Positions 28,239 through 35,577 are shown, counted from the stretch's first letter. The stretch is 64,000 nucleotides of DNA from Okeania sp. SIO2C9 (GCF_010672455.1 NZ_JAAHGO010000029.1:1-64000); one strand, 5' to 3'. Notes: generated by a model not told the origin, from the sequence alone. Translations and numbers: made by a program.

Positions 28239-29267
28239 TTAATTATCAGTTGGATAACATTTTTTCAACCATTGGTTTATATTTCTAGAACAGTCATTCA
28301 GGAAATCTTTGTCTGTCTCCGAGTCAACCCTCTGTTTCAAATTAGCAATGAAAAAGTAGAAAGGTATTTGAGCGAGTAGACCTTCACGTTGATAATAATG
28401 ATAGACTTTTTCAAGACTATCCAAGAAAGAGGCTTGACCTTGTGGATCGTACATTATCACATTGTCGTCGATCGTTGTTACTGCGCCTTCTAAAGGTAAG
28501 CGGGCAGGTATATCTTGCTGCCATCCCTGAATGATATTTGTCAAATCACCCTCTCCTGAGTGACTGAGTAAGAAACTGATAAAGTTTGTTTGTGCGCCAT
28601 GCCTCACCAAGGAGTAGGGTGACTCGAATGCTCGTCCTGATTGGGAATTAAATTTATCCTTCCGGTTCGATGGGCAGGCATCTATCATTCTTAAGGCAAG
28701 TATATCGAGATCGTGCCTTTCATCAACTGACGACAGCACCCTTTGCTTATTTCTGAAAAGGTCATGCAAATCGTAATCTCCAGTGAAGTAACGTGTCTGT
28801 TGATTTGGATCTACAGAATCAATCTGTTTTTTATCTGATTTGCCATTATCGTCCAGATACCAGAGACCTAAAAGGTAGGGTGGGTTTGCTTCGTCTTTCT
28901 TGTCTCTGTATCCTACTAACCCCTTGTAATTTTCTAAATCTATACTTGAAGGTGCTTTATATGTCCAATTTCTTCCTTTCTGTTTGATTGACTTATCCAT
29001 GATGTCATGGCCTTTGCAGGGGTTGCCATTTTTGATCCTGTCTAAGCTGTCTTCACCAGCCGCTCTAAAGGATATATGACAGTTGTATTGTTGACAGAAT
29101 TTGCGTACAACTGCTGAATGTTGTTCTAGCAAAAAGTTGTGGTCTTCAACACTTGCATCGTTAAGTCGAGCGATATTTGGAGTGGTTCCTCCATAAACTT
29201 CATCCATCATAGAAGGGATTTTTGTTTTCATTTCCTTGAATGTTATTCGTCTATCCACACTATTCAC
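28239..29267 (-). CDS. Edema-factor/ExoY-like nucleotidyl cyclase toxin domain protein
   Basis: A 342-residue protein carrying the active-site pattern of class II (anthrax edema factor, CyaA, ExoY) nucleotidyl cyclases. Seen: R68, K85 and K92 (SFRAAGE; CKGHDIMDKS), the same R-x16-K-x6-K spacing as R329, K346 and K353 of edema factor. Also D164 and D166 in TGDYDLHDLF (the metal-binding DYDL motif), H223 and N228 in VRHGAQTN (the catalytic H and N region), and DDNVIMYDPQGQ, like the family's EIFIINPEGEF. In host-targeting relatives this domain makes cAMP, cGMP or cUMP after activation by a eukaryotic cofactor (calmodulin or F-actin). It has no signal peptide. GTG start at 29267 has AGGAG eight bases upstream. 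An island promoter copy lies upstream at 29346. Product nucleotide, activator and delivery route are unknown. Confidence 0.78.
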   Translation of the reverse strand: MNSVDRRITFKEMKTKIPSMMDEVYGGTTPNIARLNDASVEDHNFLLEQHSAVVRKFCQQYNCHISFRAAGEDSLDRIKNGNPCKGHDIMDKSIKQKGRNWTYKAPSSIDLENYKGLVGYRDKKDEANPPYLLGLWYLDDNGKSDKKQIDSVDPNQQTRYFTGDYDLHDLFRNKQRVLSSVDERHDLDILALRMIDACPSNRKDKFNSQSGRAFESPYSLVRHGAQTNFISFLLSHSGEGDLTNIIQGWQQDIPARLPLEGAVTTIDDNVIMYDPQGQASFLDSLEKVYHYYQREGLLAQIPFYFFIANLKQRVDSETDKDFLNDCSRNINQWLKKCYPTDN

Positions 29268-29345
29268 AACACAGTCTCCTATTGGTTATCTTTTTTCTAA
29301 CTAGATGCTATGCAACCTAGTTTTCTGAATCAGTTTTGTTCAGTT

Positions 29346-29383
29346 CTATTTATAAGACGATTCTAGAGAGAAATTTCTGAATT
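29346..29383 (-). promoter_or_regulatory. Island promoter motif upstream of the cyclase
   Basis: Minus strand AATTCAGAAATTTC then CGTCTTATAAATAGAA. C of CAGAAA at 29379 and C of CGTC at 29359 (20 nt). About 90 bases before the GTG start. Confidence 0.8.
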
Positions 29384-29449
29384 TTTTTTGAAGGATTTGA
29401 GAATTAACTACACCCCAGAACTTTTTTATGGCTCAGACAACAGTTAAAT

Positions 29450-29546
29450 AAACATCTCCAGAAAAGAGGGAGCAGGGAGCAAGGAGAGAGGATTGATAAT
29501 TTCTGTAGGATAATTGATTTTATTTTTGATTCTTGGAGATATCTAA
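29450..29546. mobile_element. MITE-like element, family AGACATCTCCA
   Basis: Ends AACATCTCCAGAAAAG and TGATTCTTGGAGATATCT are imperfect inverted repeats; the interior has GAGGGAGCAGGGAGCAAGG. Better preserved members are at 32481-32622 and 35712-35808. Confidence 0.65.
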
Positions 29547-29603
29547 TCAAACGATTACAGGAGTTTTCAGGTTTGTTCACCACGTTATCACAACCAAAAA
29601 CAA

Positions 29604-29631
29604 GTAGGGACGTTCCATGGAACGTCCCTAC
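29604..29631. repeat. Perfect 28-bp palindrome GTAGGGACGTTCCA/TGGAACGTCCCTAC
   Basis: Fully self-complementary 14-base halves. Lies in the divergent-free stretch between the cyclase leader and the precursor gene at 29.9 kb. Short plus-strand ORFs across it are not supported. Confidence 0.85.
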
Positions 29632-29825
29632 TGCTGTTTACCTAAATGAAAACTGCTATAAACTTGTAAAAATAACACAATCCTCATTCCTGATACCATT
29701 GATCAACAGTAATGCTACAGTTGGAAATTGCGAGAATAACAAATATTATTTTCGATGTTGGTTACGCTGTCTTAAAGAGTTTCGAGGGATTGGTAAAATC
29801 ATTTTGCTTGGATGAAAACAAACTT

Positions 29826-29874
29826 GGGAGAATTGATTCATACTAGAAATCGGACAAATCTAGACAATTCTCCC
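29826..29874. repeat. Hairpin element GGGAGAATTG...CAATTCTCCC, copy 1
   Basis: Outer stem GGGAGAATTG/CAATTCTCCC, inner stem CTAGA/TCTAG. Nearly the same sequence, including loop bases ATTCATACTAGA, lies at 36003-36050 upstream of the patatin. Here it is 39 bases after the stop of the minus-strand precursor gene, so it could act as its 3' end structure. Confidence 0.75.
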
Positions 29875-29912
29875 AACATTTATTTTGGAAGTAATTCTGT
29901 CGAATTTAGCTT

Positions 29913-30149
29913 CTAAACAATGCCACAAGTAGCAAAGCACATTGCCCTTGACAGCCCGGAAAATATCCGACACCCACAATCAACTTGCTCTGAAAATTTA
30001 ACGGGATCGTTTAGATTCACATTAGAACCCCGCACAAAACTATATTTTTGTTGCAAATTGCCTTTACTGTCTCGAAACTTTACTAAGCTCATTTCAGGCT
30101 CTAGGATTTCTCTCCTGTTTACGGGTAAAGATTGGTTGGGAAGTTTCAT
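29913..30149 (-). CDS. Cys-rich RiPP-type precursor peptide (LPNQSLPVNR leader)
   Basis: A 78-residue peptide starting MKLPNQSLPVNRREIL; AGGAG lies five bases before ATG 30149, which decides the start against an upstream in-frame ATG. The N-terminus shares the leader LPxQSxPVxR with the other three peptides of the locus. The C-terminal part, CGCRIFSGLSRAMCFATCGI, has five Cys and resembles the end of the peptide at 32248 (CYKLTGMARNMCMAAY): C-x3-G-(L/M)-(S/A)-R-x-M-C. No GVEAS site is present. Last gene of the minus-strand locus, 117 bp after the methyltransferase. Product unknown; thiol modification or disulfides are plausible. Confidence 0.7.
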   Translation of the reverse strand: MKLPNQSLPVNRREILEPEMSLVKFRDSKGNLQQKYSFVRGSNVNLNDPVKFSEQVDCGCRIFSGLSRAMCFATCGIV

Positions 30150-30266
30150 AACTACTCCTTTTGTTGAGGATACTAATACAATATCAAAGGTTGTATTCAT
30201 CGACAAAGTGACACTAAATCATTCCAGTATTTTTGGCGACGATTTATCTTAGTCTTGACTTTCAAT

Positions 30267-31124
30267 TTAGTGGCGCTTTAGTAAAATAAAGCCAGACATC
30301 CTCCGCCACATTTCCCAATGCTCCGGCGTTTGTAATTGAGCCAGCAGCGATTTTGGCAAGACTTCCCGATGTAAGCGCTGACCTTCTTCCAGCAGCGATC
30401 GAAATTCAACGCTCTTCCAACCATATTGCCTAAAGAACTCAGTGCCTTCTTCAGGAGCGAATTGCAAAGTTGCTTCACCGGAATTAAGCGAACTATTTAC
30501 GCTTTTCTGGAAATATCGCAACGCACTTGGCGAGGCAAGATCCGTTAACCACCACTGAAACTGCGGCTGTGCATACAAGTCAGTCGCCAGTGTAGCAACT
30601 TGTTCTACAGTCATATAAATCAGCAGCCCTTCCGTAAACACCAGTCCTCGTTTTGCTGCCATACCGACACTCTTAAAGAAAATATGGCGGGCAATAATGT
30701 CAGTAATATCTAAAGCAACTGATTGCAGAATACACCGCGACAGCAGACCAGCGAGTTTGTCAATTTTGTAAGCAAGGACAACATCCAGATCGCATTCGTA
30801 CCACCGTAGGGAAGTCGGTAGAGGCAGTCGATAAGGTCTTGTATCGAAACCCGCTCCTAAACTCAGCACTGTATCAACGCTATTTTCTTCAACAGTCCGC
30901 AGAATCAACTCATCCATCACGCAAGTACGCACCGCACAGCCTGCTGCTCCTGCTTTTCCTCCTGGCATTGCCTCTACAAGCTTTTTGCCCCGCTCCCCAG
31001 CTAAAATTTGGGCGTAGGCATCCTGGAATAGAGAATCTGGACGCTCAGTTTCCAAGGCGCGATAGGTTGCTGTCAAGAAGGCTGTATCAGAAATAGATTC
31101 AACAGGTAAAGAAGTCAGATTCAT
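30267..31124 (-). CDS. PPM1/LCM-family class I SAM methyltransferase
   Basis: A 285-residue methyltransferase of the leucine carboxyl methyltransferase (PPM1/Tcmp) family. Seen: ALETERPDSLFQDAYAQILAG, MDELILRTV, SAM-binding motif I VLSLGAGFDTRPYRL, WYECDLDVVL, LVFTEGLLIYMTVEQV. Members methylate carboxyl groups (C-terminal Leu of PP2A, polyketide intermediates). Its position inside the precursor-protease locus, all on the minus strand, makes it the likely tailoring enzyme, perhaps methylating a peptide carboxylate. That is inference; a carboxyl methyltransferase is known in linear cyanobactin clusters (as part of a methyltransferase-prenyltransferase fusion). No SAM-radical or YcaO gene accompanies it. 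Confidence 0.85.
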   Translation of the reverse strand: MNLTSLPVESISDTAFLTATYRALETERPDSLFQDAYAQILAGERGKKLVEAMPGGKAGAAGCAVRTCVMDELILRTVEENSVDTVLSLGAGFDTRPYRLPLPTSLRWYECDLDVVLAYKIDKLAGLLSRCILQSVALDITDIIARHIFFKSVGMAAKRGLVFTEGLLIYMTVEQVATLATDLYAQPQFQWWLTDLASPSALRYFQKSVNSSLNSGEATLQFAPEEGTEFFRQYGWKSVEFRSLLEEGQRLHREVLPKSLLAQLQTPEHWEMWRRMSGFILLKRH

Positions 31125-31382
31125 TGTGCGGTTTTTAGTACGAGTTCATTCAGGGATTGACTAGGCATTCCGGGTTCTGCAACTTTTGTAGAAATGCTCG
31201 ATGTTTGTTTTCTATACAACCACCGAGGAAGTTATTTAGTTGCAGTTTCCTATTGATATAGGATAAGATGGTTTTGATTAATGCTTTGGGGACTGGCTTG
31301 GTAGTTGTTTTGCATACCACCACCGAGCCAACCATAGGGCTACTGTTTGCTAGCAACCTAGACTAGGTTGCTTTGCTCAGAG

Positions 31383-31550
31383 TTAGATCAGAGAAGTGAG
31401 AATTGGAGCAGCAATTGGAGCTACATGCTTGGCAATATCCAGAGCTGTGTTATACCAAGCGCTGGCTTCAACACCATTTTGCTCTGAAATTGCACCCGGA
31501 GTTAGAGTTAGATTCCGTTCGACGGGTGTAGATTGTTTGGGCAGGTTCAT
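31383..31550 (-). CDS. Cyanobactin-like precursor peptide with GVEAS site, peptide A
   Basis: A 55-residue peptide too short for default gene finders. Leader MNLPKQSTPVERNL matches the cyanobactin-type LPxQxxPVxR motif. It is followed by ISEQNGVEAS, where GVEAS is the exact recognition sequence that PatA-type proteases cut after in cyanobactin precursors (family knowledge). The predicted core starts AWYNTALDIAKHVAP and runs 25 residues to the C-terminus; it is hydrophobic and helix-like, has no Cys, and lacks the follower (AYD/SYD) needed for PatG macrocyclisation. RBS AAGG nine bases before ATG 31550. Its closest relative is the peptide at 31909. Confidence 0.78.
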   Translation of the reverse strand: MNLPKQSTPVERNLTLTPGAISEQNGVEASAWYNTALDIAKHVAPIAAPILTSLI

Positions 31551-31584
31551 AATTTTGCCTTTTTATCCTTAATGTTTTTAGAAG

Positions 31585-31616
31585 TTGTTCGGTAGTTGTT
31601 GACAACCACCGAACAA
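31585..31616. repeat. Inverted repeat TTGTTCGGTAGTTGT/ACAACCACCGAACAA
   Basis: A near-perfect 15-bp stem with a two-base loop between precursor genes. Two related hairpins with CGGTGGTTG arms lie at about 31200-31240 and 31296-31330, between peptide A and the methyltransferase. They may be processing or attenuation structures in the operon, or terminators (no T-run follows on the minus strand). Confidence 0.6.
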
Positions 31617-31678
31617 GGAATGTTGTTACCGCTGTTTAGCTAGGCTGATCTTAAATCCGCCTGCAACGGAAGTGTTAT

Positions 31679-31866
31679 CAGAAACCGGGTTTGTGGGAGG
31701 TAGATGTTTACATTGTAGCATCTAAAACCAACCCGGTTTCTGGGTTTCTGGCAGTATTAGGTACTACCGGTGTTGTAAGAAACCGGGTTTTTGGGAGTTA
31801 GATGTTATAAATTGTGGCATCTAAAACTAACCCGGTTTCTGGGTTGCTGGCAGTATTAGATACTAC
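31679..31866. repeat. Tandem pair of AAACCGGGTTT...AACCCGGTTTCT hairpin units
   Basis: Two direct copies of about 95-100 bp, each opening with AGAAACCGGGTTT and closing with AACCCGGTTTCTGGG, then CTGGCAGTATTAG(G/A)TACTACC. They lie between two precursor genes. The same GAAACCGGGTTTCTT string occurs inside the element at 27781. Confidence 0.8.
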
Positions 31867-31908
31867 CAGATTTGATATGTTTAGCTAGGCTGATTAGCGA
31901 TCGCTGAA

Positions 31909-32100
31909 TTACAGATGACTCACAACGTTAGCAGCAATAGGAAGTGCTGTCTTAATACCAGATATAATGTGATCGTACCAAGCACTGGCTTCAATACCAC
32001 TTTGGTCAGAAATTGCAGCTGGAGCTAGACTCCTTTCCACAGGGGCAACTTGCTTAGGAAAGTTAATCATTTTAGGCGTAACTTGTTTGGAAATGTCCAT
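31909..32100 (-). CDS. Cyanobactin-like precursor peptide with GIEAS site, peptide B
   Basis: A 63-residue peptide. The leader motif is present twice in diverged form: SKQVTPKM then NFPKQVAPVERSL. It is followed by ISDQSGIEAS, again the PatA-type cleavage site, and a predicted 24-residue core beginning AWYDHIISGIKTALP, amphipathic and without Cys. Alignment with peptide A is continuous (P-V-E-R, A-I-S-(D/E)-Q, G-(V/I)-E-A-S-A-W-Y), so the two are paralogues with variable cores. AAGGAA lies shortly before ATG 32100. Follows peptide C by about 150 bp on the same strand. Confidence 0.78.
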   Translation of the reverse strand: MDISKQVTPKMINFPKQVAPVERSLAPAAISDQSGIEASAWYDHIISGIKTALPIAANVVSHL

Positions 32101-32247
32101 TACTTTTCCTTGTTTTTTCTTGAGTGTTTACTTGTTTTGTGCATCCGGATACTTACCACTGGTAACGTGGTACGTGTCCGGCTTGGATTGGAACTTTCAT
32201 CGTGGTTTCTCCTGTTTGAGTAATTTTTAATCGGTAATCACTGATTT

Positions 32248-32436
32248 CTAATAGGCAGCCATACACATATTCCTAGCCATACCTGTTAGCTTATAACAGT
32301 CATTAAAGTCAGAACTGCTGACACCTGAACTATCTAATAAGGGGGATGTATGGTTTAAATTCCGAAGTACGGGCTGAGATTGCTTAGGCAGATTATTCAT
32401 CAGTATGGGCTGGGATTGCTTGGGCAGACTATTCAT
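32248..32436 (-). CDS. Cys-containing RiPP precursor with duplicated leader motif, peptide C
   Basis: A 62-residue peptide; AGGAGG nine bases before ATG 32436 fixes the start. The leader LPKQSQP occurs twice in tandem (residues 4-10 and 16-22; MNSLPKQSQPILM, MNNLPKQSQPVLRN). A GVSSS stretch stands where peptides A and B have GVEAS or GIEAS. The C-terminal core NDCYKLTGMARNMCMAAY has two Cys and resembles the end of the peptide at 29913. The first gene after the protease, from which it is now parted by a MITE-like element (32481-32622). Confidence 0.78.
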   Translation of the reverse strand: MNSLPKQSQPILMNNLPKQSQPVLRNLNHTSPLLDSSGVSSSDFNDCYKLTGMARNMCMAAY

Positions 32437-32480
32437 ATCAATACTCCTCCTAATTTGGCAAATTTTTACAAGATTTTTAA

Positions 32481-32622
32481 TAGACATCTCCAAAAATCAA
32501 AAATAAAATCAATTATTACCCAGAAATTATCAATTATTCCCCTCCCAGGAGGGGAGGGGCTAGGGGTGGGTTCCCTGTTCCCTGTTCCCTGTTCCCTGTT
32601 CCCTCTTTTCTGGAGATGTCTA
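32481..32622. mobile_element. MITE-like element inside the RiPP operon, family AGACATCTCCA
   Basis: TAGACATCTCCA and TGGAGATGTCTA are perfect inverted ends; the interior has an AGGAGGGGAGGGG stretch and five GTTCCCT repeats. It lies between the protease stop and peptide C, so an operon transcript would have to read through it. Confidence 0.8.
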
Positions 32623-32643
32623 ATAAGATTATGCAGGATATTT

Positions 32644-34665
32644 TTAGTTAGACATAGACCAAGTACGCATCTGACCAATCGTGACAGGCATCAGATCGCT
32701 CACATCCACAGTAAATCGAAATATTTTTTTTGCCCGGCGATCGTTCTCTGGATCGAAAAACTTTAGTTTTACATCCCAACAATCTGAATCCATCCGACAG
32801 ATTGGGCTTTTTTCTGTCTCAATGCTGGCGAGCTGCATTCCCTGACCAGTTGCCTCAGTTAGTGCTTGTGCTGCTTGGAATGCATTTGTCGCTGCGAAAT
32901 TGAGGGCGCGCTCATTGGATGTTTGACCCAGATTCCGAAATTCGTAGTACATCCGATTGAGAAATTCCTTCAGAGAAGCTCGCGTAGCTTCCTCGTGCTG
33001 ATTAGCTGTTTGTGGTGTAGCTGTTGGTGGTGTAGCTGTTTTTGCTGCCTCAACCGCCATTGATACCAATTGGTTAACATTCCACTCGTACATCCCGCGA
33101 ACTTCTGGAACGATTACAGGAACAACTTGTCCGGAAAATAACCTGACGCTCTTACCTGTCAAGACCCCTGGAATTGAAACCCGGGAAACATATTCAGGAT
33201 CGTCTTCTGGTTTTATCTGCCCCTTGAGAGCTGAAATCAAGTTGTGATAAGCTTGCTCGGTAAAAGCTCCACCAGGTTCAATTGCGTAAATGGGTGTTAG
33301 CTCTAGGTTTAACGTCCAAATCAGTGATTTTGCTTCGTAGGAATTTTGTTCGAGATAATCCACCATCTGGCTAAGAACGTATGGATTTGGCGGGAAAGGT
33401 GGCTCCCCTGCAACATAAGGCATTAGCTGTTTAAAGCTATCTCGACGAGCCTCTGTGCCAAAATCGTAACTAACTGTTCCCATCACATAAGCTAGGGATT
33501 TTGCACCGGCACCGTTACATCCACAGTCTTCAGAAGCTACCACACCACTAGGGGTGACAGCAGGTGTTGCTAGTTGGCTAGGCGTTACAGTCATTGTATT
33601 CTCCAAATTACTTACAGTTTCTGAGACAAGTTCAGATGTTATGACTTCTGCCACTATCTCGCCTGTATCTGCTAGCTGGTTGGCGGATGCCTCAAGATTG
33701 AGGTCAGTCGCCTCACTAGGTTGAATCATTTCTTGCTCTAATTTTTCCTCAGACAATTCTTTTGTTCCTCCTTGTGATATTAAGGCATAAGCCTCTGGAA
33801 TATTTAGACTTCCGACCAAAAAGCGACGGCAATCTGAACCCGCTTCTGGGGTGCAAGGTGAAGCACTCTTAAGAATAGCCTCGCGGACGGCATTGGGGTC
33901 TGGCTTTTCACCCCGTTGTACCTGCACGCTCAGTAGCAGCGCCACAATTCCAGATACAATGGGAGTTGCAAAGCTGGTGCCGCTTTTGAGAGCAGTACCG
34001 CCCCCCGATGCCGCACCCAAGATGTTTTCACCAGGAGCGAGAATGCCTTGGGTTTGATATGTTTCCCCCCAATTACTGAAATCGAAGGGTAATCCCTGTG
34101 CATTCATTGCACCCACAGCTAGAACTGAAGGTAAGGCAGCTGGAACGTGAAGACACTGACACCCATCATTTCCTGCTGCAGCAACAATCATAACGTTACT
34201 GTCGTTGCAGAATTTGACCGCTTTCGCCAGCATTGGGTCTGCCTCTGTCGCTTGAGCAAGTTGACCCCCACTAATGTTAATTACATGGGCACCTGCTTCA
34301 ACCGCTTGATTGATAGCGCGTGCCAGATCTAGCTGGGAAAGGGAACCTCTGCGATTATCGGAAAACACTGGCACAATGATTCCGCGACAGCTAGGAGCAA
34401 TACCGGGAACGTTACTGCCATGCTGACCGAAGATGATGCTGGTAATGTGCGTTCCGTGACTCGACATCCGCCCAACTGTAGCGTTCTCGGAAATTGTGGT
34501 TTTAACTCTGGTGAGGTTAGCACCGTCAAAGCAGGGATGAGATTGGTCTACTGGACCGTCAAGAATGGCTACACAGATTTGGGAGTCGCCTTTGGTCTCA
34601 GACCACAGTTGTTTGAGTCCCGGTAATTCTGAAATATCAGTAACGTTTGTTTGTGTAGCTGCCAT
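32644..34665 (-). CDS. PatA/PatG-type cyanobactin maturation protease (subtilisin S8)
   Basis: A 673-residue protein. N-terminal S8 domain with intact triad: D36 (ILDGPVDQSHP), H70 (SSHGTHITS), S231 (LKSGTSFATPIVSG). After a linker rich in Glu, Thr and Ser comes the C-terminal domain typical of PatA and PatG: SYDFGTEARRDSFKQLMPYV, SLIWTLNLELTPIYAIEP, RVSIPGVLTGKSVRLFSGQ, NRMYYEFRNLGQTSNERALN, EKSPICRMDSDCWDVKLKFF, and FRFTVDVSDLMPVTIGQ. PatA removes the leader at G(L/V)E(A/P)S; PatG macrocyclises. Insertions that mark PatG's macrocyclase are not recognised, and the neighbouring precursors have GVEAS/GIEAS and no follower, so a leader-removing role is favoured. Cytoplasmic, no signal peptide. 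Two promoter copies lie upstream. Confidence 0.92.
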   Translation of the reverse strand: MAATQTNVTDISELPGLKQLWSETKGDSQICVAILDGPVDQSHPCFDGANLTRVKTTISENATVGRMSSHGTHITSIIFGQHGSNVPGIAPSCRGIIVPVFSDNRRGSLSQLDLARAINQAVEAGAHVINISGGQLAQATEADPMLAKAVKFCNDSNVMIVAAAGNDGCQCLHVPAALPSVLAVGAMNAQGLPFDFSNWGETYQTQGILAPGENILGAASGGGTALKSGTSFATPIVSGIVALLLSVQVQRGEKPDPNAVREAILKSASPCTPEAGSDCRRFLVGSLNIPEAYALISQGGTKELSEEKLEQEMIQPSEATDLNLEASANQLADTGEIVAEVITSELVSETVSNLENTMTVTPSQLATPAVTPSGVVASEDCGCNGAGAKSLAYVMGTVSYDFGTEARRDSFKQLMPYVAGEPPFPPNPYVLSQMVDYLEQNSYEAKSLIWTLNLELTPIYAIEPGGAFTEQAYHNLISALKGQIKPEDDPEYVSRVSIPGVLTGKSVRLFSGQVVPVIVPEVRGMYEWNVNQLVSMAVEAAKTATPPTATPQTANQHEEATRASLKEFLNRMYYEFRNLGQTSNERALNFAATNAFQAAQALTEATGQGMQLASIETEKSPICRMDSDCWDVKLKFFDPENDRRAKKIFRFTVDVSDLMPVTIGQMRTWSMSN

Positions 34666-34753
34666 GCTTGAACCTCATAATTTTGTCAGTTGCCGAAAGT
34701 TTTCTGTCGGTCTTGGACCGGAGACAAGGTTGAATTTTTCTTTTTCCTGTCTT

Positions 34754-34791
34754 CTACTAATAAGACGATTTTGCTCTTCACTTTCTGAATT
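34754..34791 (-). promoter_or_regulatory. Island promoter motif, proximal copy of the RiPP operon
   Basis: Minus strand AATTCAGAAAGTGA then CGTCTTATTAGTAGAA; C of CAGAAA at 34787, C of CGTC at 34767 (20 nt). About 100 bases before the protease start at 34665. Confidence 0.8.
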
Positions 34792-35022
34792 TTTCGAGTA
34801 GATTTTTTTCTTAACTCGATGCACACAAGGAAAAACATATCTTACACTTGCTAATAACTCAATTGGAATAGTTGATAATTGACTACATCAAGTCCCTACC
34901 AAGGTTGTAGTTTTGACTGTGTAGTTAACCGCTCTCAAAAGTGTTATGAGTGTAAGCCTCAAAATGTGCGACCTTAAAAAGAAAGGGACTTAGATAGAAA
35001 AATTTCCTGTCTTTTTTACCTT

Positions 35023-35060
35023 CCACTTATATGACGTTTCCCAGTAGTAATTTCTGAATT
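35023..35060 (-). promoter_or_regulatory. Island promoter motif, distal copy of the RiPP operon
   Basis: Minus strand AATTCAGAAATTACTACTGG then CGTCATATAAG; 35056 to 35036 (20 nt). Same sub-type as 27880 and 39125 (spacer ACTWCTGGGAA). Tandem arrangement with 34754 mirrors the pair at the C2-like gene. Confidence 0.7.
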
Positions 35061-35192
35061 TTTAATCGACTATTTTGATAAAGTTTTCATTGAGATTATT
35101 GCTATAAGTCTTTCTATATCTATTTTTTAGCTTCCATATCAGCCTATAAGTTTTATTTGATAAAATTTTTCTCCTTAAAATCTCACTCAAAA

Positions 35193-35229
35193 AATTCAGA
35201 AATTGATAAGCATGATCGTCTTATTAGTA
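35193..35229 (+). promoter_or_regulatory. Island promoter motif upstream of the secreted repeat protein
   Basis: AATTCAGAAATTGATAAGC then CGTCTTATTAGTAGAA; C of CAGAAA at 35197, C of CGTC at 35217 (20 nt). The start codon at 35278 is 58 bases after the -10-like block. Confidence 0.82.
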
Positions 35230-35277
35230 GAACAACAACATTCTGATTGACAAACTTGATTCGGAGGAAGTCCAAAA

Positions 35278-35577
35278 ATGAAATCAGTAATTCGCATGGC
35301 TCTTGTTTTGCTACTGGTTATTGGTAGCTGGTCTGGTTTTTTCACCGATAATGCTCGGGCAGGTATGAACGACTACATTGCTCAGGCTTACCAAAGAACA
35401 GAGGCAGGCACAAACCCTAAAGAAAACAGCAATAAAAAGGAAGAAACAAACGCTAGTAATGGTAGTAATGTTAGTAACGTTAATGTTCGGGCAGGTATGA
35501 ACAACTACATTGCTCAGGCTTACCAAAGAACAAACGCAGACACAAATGCTAAAGAAAACAGCAATAAAAAGAAATAA
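35278..35577 (+). CDS. Small exported protein with a duplicated RAGMNxYIAQAYQRT unit
   Basis: A 99-residue protein with a clear signal peptide (MALVLLLVIGSWSGFF, cleavage after NARA). The mature part is two copies of RAGMN(D/N)YIAQAYQRT, each followed by a Lys/Asn-rich tail (TN(P/A)KENSNKK), joined by an SNGSNVSNVN linker. It is therefore exported, small and basic. RBS GGAGG lies ten bases before ATG. One island promoter copy precedes it. A further decayed piece of the linker sequence (AGTAATGGTAGTAACG) follows the stop, so the unit may once have been present more times. Family not recognised; an immunity protein, toxin or surface peptide are all possible. Confidence 0.75.
   Translation: MKSVIRMALVLLLVIGSWSGFFTDNARAGMNDYIAQAYQRTEAGTNPKENSNKKEETNASNGSNVSNVNVRAGMNNYIAQAYQRTNADTNAKENSNKKK

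Noticed and set aside
29573-29815. 80-codon plus-strand ORF
   Set aside because: It starts in spacer DNA and reads through the perfect GTAGGGACGTTCC palindrome; no ribosome-binding site.
29920-30252. 110-codon plus-strand ORF opposite the 29913 peptide
   Set aside because: The minus-strand peptide has a good ribosome-binding site and the leader shared with its paralogues; the plus frame is its shadow.
31150-31356. 68-codon minus-strand ORF as a fifth precursor
   Set aside because: It has no LPxQxxPVxR leader, no G(V/I)EAS and covers two CGGTGGTTG hairpins between peptide A and the methyltransferase.
32644-34665. Protease as a full PatG macrocyclase
   Set aside because: The precursors lack the C-terminal follower signal and I could not see the macrocyclase-specific insertion; a PatA-like role fits better, though the two share the C-terminal domain.
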